From the NCBI GenBank assembly GCA_947172415.1, contig OX359195.1, forward strand, positions 124,001 through 188,000: 64,000 bases of DNA, given 5' to 3'. The position numbers were made by a program, and so were the translations under genes. Each line of letters begins with the position of its first letter. Positions within the stretch are counted from its first letter, which is position 1. The DNA is from Chondrosia reniformis (taxonomy: Eukaryota; Porifera; Demospongiae; Chondrillida; Chondrillidae). Shown here in pieces: positions 35,801-47,800 of the stretch. The notes beneath the pieces were generated by a model. The model did not search any database. It saw only the letters and a list, made by a program, of their open reading frames with translations, and had not been told where the DNA came from.

Positions 35801-38800
35801 GGTGATGTGTTATTAAGTAGAGGTTAGTCGTTAGATTCTAAACTAGAGGAGTGGTTTCAATGTAATACAGTCAAGTAACTATCATTTCTGACTTGTTTAT
35901 CACATTAAATTAATGTTCAAATGCTGATACATTCCTTGTGCATGGTAACAAAACTGGTTTTATCAAATGAGAATAACATGCCTTTGATATACAGTTCATT
36001 AGACAAAGCTCAAGTCAACTGTAGCTCCTTTGAAGATGTTGTCCCACAACCTTCTTAACATTCAGTTACTTATTTTTCAAATTGCTACCACATTGTAACT
36101 TATACTGATGTACTTTCCTATGAGAATTAAGGAGTTATCACTATAAATTGATATCTACTGTGTGACCTCTCGCTATCAGCAGTGTGATACAATAAATAAA
36201 ACAGTTGTGGTTGTACTATTACATCACATGATAACAGACATGTTCCATCACTTGTCCAAACAGTCTCAGGTAAACTTTAAAGTGCAAACTGTAACCATTT
36301 CAATATTGCACAACAAACTAGCTCAATAACATGACTTTGATACAATTGGTAGATCATTTAGAACTTATAGCTCAAGTCGACTATAAATGTATTTTGTACT
36401 GAACGTAAACATTTCCTTTAACTTTCCTATTAAATTGAAAACTGTATTATCTTCCTATGAGATTGACAGGATATTAAATAGTATAAATTCAAACTACACA
36501 AGCATTGGATGGTATTTCAAAGTAATATTTCTCATAAAAAACATGAATCTTAAAACCACACACTGTTTTGTTGGAAGGAGTAAAAAACAAACTGCAAAAA
36601 GGTGTCCAAGAGATAAAAAAACCTTTTAACTTTGACAATGTTCCTGACTTTGTGGGTGACCATTTTTACTGTGAATCCGGATTTGCTACTTTCACATCTG
36701 GTGTAACTGCCTGGTCTGATCCACTTTGGGATGGAGCTGGTTGTGTTGCTGATACAGCTCATTCTTGTGACAGACATGGTTGGTTTCACAGAGAGACTGA
36801 ACCAACACAGGATGACATAGAAGTCAGGTGGTGTTCAAATTGGAAAAGAACTGATGAAGATGGTGTGGAAATGGGCTAAGAAGTAAGGAAGATATCTACA
36901 CTGATTTGCTGGAGATTTGGGTTTTGTAACTAAGCTAACTATTAAAACTGCAGTTTGAACAGTATAATCAAATACAGTTGCATACAGTTACTTTGTAATA
37001 CTTTACTAAAGATGTAGAAAAGGGATTCCTATAAAGACATTCAAAATTCATACTCATCTGTCATTAATGATATTCATAGACTCATTTTTGTAAGCAGGAA
37101 AAAATTTCAAATGTAATCAAGTTTCAGTAAAGTGGTGCCTCTAAAGAAGCTTCTAAATGATTGAAAATCCACATTTCATTCAATATTGTAATTAATAACC
37201 TGTAGTTGTAAGAAGGAAAAGGGGAAATTCACAAATATTTACTGCACTAGACTAATAATGTGTTCATTTGACATTCTAAATAATAATTCTTGCATACATA
37301 TAAAGGTTTGATAACAAATTGAAAACGTATATATCTTAGAGAACCTGTGGCCGCCTTCATCAGTGAATGATTAACACTTACAAGCACATATGTATAAATA
37401 CAAATGTGCAGACAAGTAATGATGTAATCATGTGAGGCATACAAAAAGCAAGAGTTCAGTCTGGTAGTGCTGCGTAAAGTTCTGACATGATGCCACTTCC
37501 TCTGTTGAGGCTGGCTTTGTGATGCTGAATGTGCTATGACTCCAAAGATCCGTAGGATGCCAAAACGGTTGATTAAGTTTTGTGATTAAGTTTTGTGATT
37601 TAGCTAGCGTTTTCCGCAAAGTTCTCTAGGATGAGTCTTTAGGCCTTTATTGTATGTCTTAAAATAATGGATTGATTATACAGTACACTTTGGGGAGCAT
37701 GCATGTGCCGTTTTAACTTATTTTCTTGTTGACTGCATGGAAATCTATAGTTACATAGATGATCTATCTTCCATGTTAATTGATAATGTAAGGTCATGGC
37801 ATTGAAGCGCCTTATGTTTATCATTTGTACAGTCCAGAGGCCTACATTAAGTGCTTGAAAGAGCTGCTCGTAGACAGGGTTGGCGACACTTCATAGGGAA
37901 TGTCGCAGTGTGAAGACCTACGTAGAGAAACTTTCACACTCTGCATGTCCTTGACATTGATTCTTGAGCTGTCAGCATTAATAAGCTACGTACCATTAAA
38001 ATATTAAACACGTATGTTTTATGGAATATGGGGTTTTCACATTTCAGGTATTTAGTATGTATGCTAGTTAATGTATGTAATTTCATTTGGGAACTGACAT
38101 AGCGGTCAGTATACAGTTGATGGCCACTTTTCAGGTGTGTTCACTGAGAGGGGGTCAATTGTAACATGCTTTTAAAATACAGTTCATTGTATATAGCTCA
38201 AGTCAACTGCAACTCCTTTGAAGATGTTTACTTGTTTTCCAATAATCTTTGATCTTGCCTTACAATCCCTAATAATTCAGCTACCTATTTAACAATACAT
38301 TGACAAATCAGGCTAAAAAGCGGAAGAATCTAGAAAATATCTTATAAACTCAATATGATTAGTTCTGCAACAATCCAACATTAAGGTCTCAACGGTACTA
38401 TACACAATTAAAATATTTAATAAATACATTGACAAATCAGGCAAATGCTAAAAAGCGGAAGAATCTAGAAAACACAATTAGTTCTGCAAATAAACAATCT
38501 AGTGTACAATGTTAGACTCTCACAGCTCCAACTGTACTATACACAATTAAAATACTGCCATAGCAATGAATATAAAACAACTACAACATACAGTGATGTG
38601 ACCAGTGATGTGATGAAAAACTTTGAAATTCATGAAAAGTTTGATATATGTACGTAAAAACATCAAACCTCTATGGGCAAGGATACATAAAAATACGTTT
38701 TATCAAAAATTGATTAAACACTTAGATTTAGAGACTTAGTGTTAAACATTATTATAAAGCACTCGCTAGGTTTAGTTCCCTACGCATGTGGCTTTAGTAT

Positions 38801-41800
38801 GCTGAAGAATAGTGTGTTATTCATGGGTCGCCTCCCTCTGGCCCCTCAAATAGCCTTTATCCATATGGTCAGAGTCCAGACCCTTAATGGCCACCCTGGT
38901 GGCATTGGAGAGTTGGGCCAGTGAGGTCAACCTCTTTAAAGTGCTACACATTCCATTCAACACTATGGTCGCAACACAATCATTTAATACACATACACTG
39001 CCTATTATTTATATATTATTAATATTAATATACTAAAGAACAGTCTTCAGTAAAATATTAGAACTATTAATGAGTGCAAGCAAACATGAACTTCACAGCT
39101 GACACAGTCTTACACTAACAATACTAGTTGCTAAGATCAAGTGACTAATGTAATTACAACTTTACTCTACAATACATATAACACCACGAGATCTCTGATA
39201 TAATTGTACCAGTTCATTAGGCATATACTTAAATAGTTCCAGTCAACGTTATATCCTCTGTATATATAGCACTTGGTATGCATCACTTTGAAGTTTAAAT
39301 TTGTTACCTCTTCCTGGAAAGGTTAATCAACTAAACTAAAGTTAATGTTGTTGATGATACAATTGCCAATTCTTTGTGTACATATAGCACAAATCAACTG
39401 TAATTCTACAGATACATATTGCTATCATTAAGTGAATTGGAAACATTTCAACACTCACAATCTGAACTTGCACCATCACATAATAAAGTACATAAAACAA
39501 GATCACACGAATTAATGCTATTACAGATCACATATACTGTACATACACTGTGTATGCTACATACTGTATGGTATATGATGAGCAAGCTAATCAATTTAGT
39601 TAATACAGGAAATGCTTTAAAGTGAAGCAACACTGCTAAGAAGATGTGGATGAAGGAATCTGTCTCATGGCAACACATTTAGAACAACTATAAATACAAC
39701 CTCAAGCTGCTCACATAGTCAGCTAATAGTTACTGCTGCAGCTACCACAATGACCTCACTAAAGTGTATCCCCACTGTTCTGTTGCTGGTAGCTCTTCTA
39801 ACTATGATGGTCTTTCAAATAACATCTCTTGGACTACACATTGCAGACCTTATAGGGAAAAGAGAAGATCAACAGAACGGTCAAGTGGGAAGGAATGAGA
39901 GTGTTACTCAGTTTACAACTAGTGAACTGAAACAACTTTCAGAAGAAAGGAAATATTTACAAGAGGAGCTGAACAGATTGAAGGATATAATAGCAGAAGT
40001 CAAAGAGAACACTACTGAACTTATTCAGAATTTGGAAGTGAAACAGCTTTTGGAAGAAGATAGGAACAGCACTCATGAGGAGCTGAACAGATTGAAGGAT
40101 ATAATAGCAGAAGTCAAAGAGAACACTACTGAACTTATTCAGAATGGTGAAGTCAAACAGCTCTTGGAAGAAAATAGGAACCGCACTCAAGAGGAGCTGA
40201 ACAGATTGAAGGATATAATAGCAGAAGTCAAAGAGAACACTACTGAAATTATTCAGAATGGTGAAGTGAAACAGGTTTTGGAAGAAGATAGGAACCGCAC
40301 TCAAGAGGAGCTGAACAGATTGAAGGATATAATAGCAGAAGTCAAAGAGAACACTACTGAACTTATTCATAATGGTGAAGTGAAACAGCTCTTGGAAGAA
40401 GATAGGAACCGCACTCATGAGGAGCTGAACAGATTGAAGGATATAATAGCAGAAGTCAAAGAGAACACTACTGAACTTATTCAGAATGGTGAAGTGAAAC
40501 AGCTTTTGGAAGAAGATAGGAACCGCACTCAAGAGGAGCTGAACAGATTGAAGGATATAATAGCAGAAGTCAAAGAGAACACTACTGAACTTATTCAGAA
40601 TGGTGAAGTTAAACAGCTTTTGGGAGAAGCAAGGAACCGCACTCAAGAGGAGCTGAACAGATTGAAGAATATAATAGCAGAAGTCAAAGAGAACACTTCT
40701 AAAGAGATTGAGAATGAGTTAAACTCTTTTGCTGCTAAACTTCAAGTAACTGAATTAACTCTTTGTAACATTTCCAGTTTCAATTGGAGAAGAGTGGCCT
40801 ACATCAATATGACTGATCCAGAAGCAGAGTGTCCAAGTGGTCTTAATGAGACCTCTAACAGCACCACAGGACAGAGAGCTTGTGGAAGGAGTGTTGATGG
40901 AGCAGGCTACACGCATGCAGCTCCTGGAGGATGCTCTTCTGTGACCTTTCCTGTGAATACTACTTACTCTCATGTATGTGGTTATGCAAGAGGTTATCAG
41001 TACAGGTCAATGGATGCATTCTGGAGGTCATATTTAAGAACTATAAATGATGCATATGTTGATGGCCTGTCCATCACCCATGGCAACCCCAGGAAGCATC
41101 TCTGGACACTGGCAGCTGGTGTTAGTGAACTTCATAGTACTTTAGCATTACAGTGCCCAAGAGATACTGATCCATTTGACTTCACTAGAGTACCTGACTT
41201 TGTTGGCAGTAACTTTTATTGTGAAACTGGATTCATTGGAACTGAATGGGAAGAGAGAACTGCTTGGGAGGACCCTTTGTGGGATGGACAGCAGTGTGTC
41301 TCAAGTACTGCACAGTCTTGTACAAGATATGGCTGGTTTCACCGTGACATTGAACCAAGTCAAGAAGACATAGAAGTCAGGTGGTGTGGTGATCAAGTAA
41401 GGAGTGATGAAGACTTCTACACTGACCTTTTGGAGATCTGGGTCCTTTGAATTATATATAACAGATTTTGGAGGTCCTTTGAAATACAACAGACAACATA
41501 GTTAAGCAAGGCAAACTGTTGTAACTACTAAATATATCATTAGGAAATTGTTTAGTCTTCATTAATTATTCATTAATCTTATAGCTAAAAGGTGTGTGCT
41601 AAATACATACACAACTAGTCAAAGTGATAATCAAACCACAAGTATAATATAGTCAGTCTAAAACATCATGAAGGGGGAAAAACATGAAAGAAGCAATTGC
41701 TTGGAATTGAACCCAGGACACACCATAATTCAACCAACCCACCAAATATTATTCCTGCCAAAATACCGGCTATAAGGTATAAATATATATTATGTCTGTC

Positions 41801-44800
41801 ACTAAAATGGCAGACACTCATTTGCACACATTTGGTTTATAACTTTAGTTGCGCCAACAATTGATGAGTCTATCAAACTGACAACTAAAACTAGCAAGTA
41901 GTTGAGTTCAGGGAAGTTTTAGGGGCACAGGCAGCCCCTTATATTGTTTTTACTTGCCGATTCCGTTGTATGGCTTCATGTTACGGAAGGATATATATGT
42001 ATAATACAGGTTGATACGCAACAATTATAACACTTAATTCATACGTCGATACATTAAAGTCCAACGAAGTGGCCAAGTAGTTTGAGTGCGGGGCTCAAAA
42101 TACTAAACTTGAAATGTATGTACTTGTTTTGAATCACTTTTCAATACCCCATTTAAATTCCTGGATCCACCCATATAAAAGTCATGTACTTTGGCATATG
42201 TGAAAGGTTATACAGGAGATATAGATACCTAGATATAGATACTTAGATATAGATACTTAGATATAGATACCTAGATATAGATACTTAGATATAGATACCT
42301 AGATATAAAGTAAATAAACCAAATACCTTCCATTTTCAGTGTAATAAGACTTTGGGGACACTCCCCTAGAGCAGTCTCCGCCCACCCAAGAAAGTTTTCA
42401 GTCAGTTCAAAGATATCCTTTGCTAGACTAGCAATGTCAAGAAGAACTTCATGTTACAAATCAGAGGATATGACAAGATATGGCATATAAATGAAAAGCA
42501 TGCAAATGAAATTATTGGCATGAATACTATTTTTGATAGTCAGATTTAGCATTTGGTGTACATGTTTGATCATTTATTCAACAAATAACACATCAAAATA
42601 TAAATTTCCTACCAACACTTACTACTACCTACATACCTACGTACCTACGTACCTCCAGTAATACAATTCATCAATACACACATCCTTTAAAATTAGAATA
42701 GACATGGTATTTCATATACAGTGCAATCCACATAATTCGAATCCGCTTTCAATGAATATGCTTATTTCAAATAAAACCCTAGTTCCCTGTATAGTACTAG
42801 TACGTACATCATTTTCGTTGAAAATATTTGTTTATTTCGAAGAGAATACGGAAGGAAGAGTATGAAGAACACAAGTTAAAGTTAATTAGGTAGGAATCAC
42901 ACCTTTAACGGTTATGAATTTTAGTTAAATTGTCATTAATCATTCTCTAGCTATGCAACGTTCATGGTACCAATCACTTACTGTCAAAAGAAAACTAAAT
43001 TAAACTTATCAATCTCATGGACAACGCTCCACCAAGAGGAAAAAGGACACTGCTACTGAAGTAGGAATTCTAGCTAGTACCCTCAGTACCCTCAAGAGGA
43101 AAAGTACTATTCTGAAAAACAGGGATACTCTACAGACACGTATATTTCACTTGTATTTTGCTGTTTAGACATTTTTTGCTATTTTGTACATAATCCTACA
43201 ATTCCTGTTATTTCAAATTTTTCCTGATTCCCTAGAGATTTGAATTAAGTGGATTACACTGTAATTCTGAACCATTTTCATTATTATATTTTTGTTATAT
43301 TACTGGGCCTCTGAAATGTAGCCAATGGGACCCCCAGTTTAAATACGAATACTGAATTGAATTGAATTGAATGTATGCCCTCACCTATCGGGCACATTGT
43401 GCAGTGGTGTGATGATGAGGACGTTAGCGATGCTGGTGTAGAGGACATGGTCGCAGTAAGCTATCAAGTTGAGCACTCCCTCGTCCTCCAGAATGGACAT
43501 CATGTGAGGAGGCATAGCCTGCCAGAAGTGGAGCAGGAAGTTACCAATCTACAGGAAACAGGAAGTAGTATAGGTTTTAGGAAGTAGTTAAATAAAAAGT
43601 TAAAGCAGAGTCCCTTTGATTGGGTTATCATATAGCACAATGTATTCACAAAATTCACAGAAGGTCAAGATCAAGAAAATACAGATTCCCAGGGTCACTG
43701 ATGAAGGGTGAAATTCCCAGAAACAGCTGTCTGACCCAGCGGAGCAGAAGAAGAAAGAAAAGACAAGACTCCAGTATCTTTATCCAAAGCTCTCTCCAGA
43801 TTTAGTTCCCTATAGACTTTTTACAGAGTAGGCATAGCATGTAGGAAAAGTGTGTATATATTAGATTTTTCATATGTTCCAATTCATGTAGACTTCACAT
43901 GACTGTAGTCCTAATATGTATGCACACATACATGTACTAAATGTATATAATTATGTGTACTATATTGTGTGGACTTACTTCAGAAAAGTTTGCACGTATA
44001 ATTGAGTCGTATATCCTTTGGCAGTGTGCTTGGTACATTACTATAAATGTACGAACCTGTAGAGGGGGAGGGATACTTAAGTGGGAGGGGCATACAGACA
44101 ATAGGGGCGTGGTTTATATAATATGGAGAAATACGTAAGTAGCAGACAAATAACTAGATGATAGTGATTTATTCTAAGATGGTTCATCTTTAGTCAGATA
44201 CTCAAAAGATAAATATATAAGAGGTAGAGGTAGGACTAAGTTACTGAATGTAATCAGATATATATAGTGTATTATCACTTACTCGATCCAAAGACAGCTC
44301 TGGAACAGAACACTCTTTAATTTCTTGGATGCTTGGGAAGGGGGGCAGAACTGAGCTCGGCTTCTCCTTTGTCTTATAGTGCTTGTGTGACTACAGAAAA
44401 GGAAAATGGACAAGCAGTGGTAGATACCTTGCTGGTAAACACTTGTGGTTAGATGTTATCTGTCTGGTATCTGATTAGGTATGCTCAGTCATGTATCACA
44501 ACTTACAAATCTCCCTCCTCCCTCCTTTCTTCCGTTGCTATACAAAATAATATATAGAAAGTACCATACATACATAGAGGATTCACAGAAGATCAAGACA
44601 AAGAAAAAGACAGACTCCCAGGATCACTGATGAAGGGTGGAATTCCCAGAAACGGCTGTCTGACCCAGTGGAGAAGAAGATGAAAGAAGGGAAAAGAAGG
44701 AAGAAAAGACTACTGTATCTTCATCTAAAGCTCTCTTTAGGTTTAGTTCCCCTATAGGCTCTTTTTACAGAATAGGCATATAGCATGTAGGAAAATGGTA

Positions 44801-47800
44801 TCTTAGATTTTTCATAGGTGGTACAGTTCTAGAGGTCAAAGGTCAAGATGATGAAATAAACAAACTTTTGCTGAGATTTCTGTTGATAGGAGTTGTCATA
44901 GTAACGAGAAGTCTTTTTTATTCCCAATCCAAAATAATGGTATCTGAAATGGAAAACAAACAGTTGCTTCAAAATGTAGTATAGTTATCAGATAGCACCA
45001 TCATACAATGAATTATTGGTTGCTATGGTAACAAAGCTGGTGCTATGGTGACATAGTAATGTTGCTAGGATACAATTAATAGACAAGATCTCCAATTAGA
45101 TATTTAATCAAATTGCTGAGATATGTTGTTTTTACTAATTTGGTTGCTAAGAAACTGCATAGCAACCACTTAGTGCATAGCAACCATATGACTCACTTTG
45201 ACTGTCCTCTAGTTCCCAGTCTCCGTGTTGTGATGTTGGGAAACTGCTGGTGGACCAGCTGTGGAGAAGGAGGTAACCATGGCAACATAAGGTTGGCAGT
45301 AGTAAAGTTAAATTATAAACCTTGTGACAGTCATGTGATTAAATAGCAATTGGAAATGATTTTTTTCCATCCAGGCAGCATCTCTACGTACATCACAAAC
45401 ATGCTACCTCTATGGAGTATACACATTCTCTAGGCAGGATGGCCTAAAAATATGGCCGTCCTATTCAATGTATTATCAACTATAACCGCATAATTCAACA
45501 AAAATTAATTTTGGTCACAGTGGAATTATTTAAGTCATTTATATACACTTTTCTAATTAACTGTCGAAACATGCGAGGAACTTTCCTAGTGTTGGGCACT
45601 AACTTTGCCAAAGCTTGCAGCATTGATGGGGGAGAGAGAGTTCCTCTGACAGTGGTCACTGTAGTGTTCGTAGATGAGACACCTCGGGAGACAAATGTCA
45701 TCTTCATAGCAGTAGTTCTCTTCCAACCTGATAAAATGGGAATCGGGATGTATATCTGATACGGGAATCTTGACAGTCCAGACAAACAGTATACAGAAAT
45801 GCACTGTGACATAAGTTTTAAAGGTCAAAGGTCAAAGGTCGCAGAGTTCCTGACCATCAGAGAGCACATCTCTCCTAGTCACTCCTTCTCTTTATAGGCT
45901 CATCAGGAGCAATAGACGGGCTTGATTAAGTGTTTACTCTCAAATAGAGAGATTGCATTAGGAGAGTGATTGATTTAGAGAAATTGGACAGTTATTTAAT
46001 TGAAGAAAACACTCTACAGGACTAATAATTTAAAAACATTCTTTGTCAAGACTTAATCAAATCGTTTAGAACAATTGTTGTTCAGTAATTGTTTACTTTG
46101 TGTCAGTTGCATTGAATTACACTTTACAGTAGCAATCCTTGTCTAACCGTCAATCATCTCCTAGGAGACTGGTTGCCTAGGAGACTGGTTGCCTAGGAGA
46201 CATACGCACTTGGACTGGTTACCTAGGTGAAGATTGGGGTCCAGCCACTACATATCATTCCAGGTTCACCACATGGCTAACAGGACAGGCATACATCCTT
46301 TAGCCAACTACCTATTGCAATTCTACTTTCAATTCAACATATACTTCTATTAACTAATTCATAAATACTGTCATTTTATAGACTACAAACAGATCTATTA
46401 AACAAGAATACTTAAAATTGCAAAAAATAAAATGAAGCCTTTTAAAGTCAAGGCATTTTACTCAAAAATTATACAACATGTACGTATATATAGTGTTCTG
46501 TATATTCTAATGAGTGTTTCTTCCAACTGCGACTAATGATTGAACAGATCAATCTTTCCATTACCTGAGAGTCCAAAGACAGTTTTAAAACATATTCTTT
46601 CATATGTTGACTCACATGGTTGCCAAATACAATTTTGTCTTTGGATGTTCAAAAAGTTCAAAGAGGAACAGGTTGAAGTGTATAATGAAATCGCCCGTCT
46701 TATAATACATCACTGTAATATAATCACTAACTGATGGTGAATAACTATTAGCTAATTTGAATGCACTAAAGAGCGTCAACCTTATGTGATGCCATTTGTA
46801 CAGAAAAGGGCTCTTATTAGGAGCTTTATGCACCACTTAGAAACCTGTATAGCTAAAGGACTCTTATTAGGAGCTTCATGCACCACTTAGAAACCTGTAT
46901 AGCTAAAGGGCTCTTATTAGGAGTTTCATGCCCCACTTATAATTAAAGGGCTCTTATTAGGAGCTCATGTACCACTTATAATTAAAGGGCTCTTATTAGG
47001 AGCTTCATGTACCACTTAAAAACCTGTATAGCTAAAGGGCTCTTATTAGGAGCTTCATGTACCACTTATAATTAAAGGGCTCTTATTAGGAGCTTCATGT
47101 ACCACTTAAAAACCTGTATAGCTAAAGGGCTCTTATTTAAAGGCTTACCATCTCATAATCTTGTATGTAGGGAAAGCCTTGAGTTGTTCATCTGAATTTG
47201 GAGAGTCCGCTAGACCATCTACAGAGATCAGCAAGGATATTATACACATGTCTATGACAGTGTTTGCATATATATGGATAAATGTGTAAATATAATCACA
47301 ACAAAATAGTACTAACATTTCAAAAAAAAACAACTAAAAACATTTGAATGAGTTGTTGATGTTGAAATATGACGTATCATGTGGGAATAACCAGCCGGTT
47401 TATATTAACTGTACAACTAATTAAAAAGGTACATCTCAGCAATTTCTTGTTAGCACTGCCCAAGAACTTGGCAGTACAGCACTAACTCCACACAATACAG
47501 TCTCCCTTGTTACCAAAACAATGGACAAACTAATAACCTAGTTACGTACATTAATTTACCACACTCATCACTCGGAGCAAAAATCTTATTAGAAAATGTG
47601 TAATTTGAAGAAACTGTTTACACAACTTTCATAGAGTATCTCTCTGATGAACCTTTGACCTCTTAGTAGTAAGTGACGCTAACATTAAATGAGTGTAGCA
47701 TATCATCTCAATTATAAGAGTAGCAGTAACAGAAATCATTTACTGAGTGGAGCATATACTAGCTGAGTCGAGTGACGAATGATCTAATTTATTACAGGAA

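Larger units (their letters stand above)
35494..36950. repeat. Intron segmental duplication, decayed copy 2
   Basis: Begins with a 33-base remnant of RFX exon 10 and its intron flank (GTGCTACACATTCCATTCAA, then TTTAATACACATACACT) and ends with the pseudogene at 36590-36929. The middle is diverged or replaced. Confidence 0.65.

Noticed and set aside
46558-46620. Possible RFX exon ([14 protein letters not shown], followed by gtaatg)
   Set aside because: Exon 2 joins exon 3 directly in phase to rebuild the RFX domain (IMRW then LEENY), leaving no room for another exon here.
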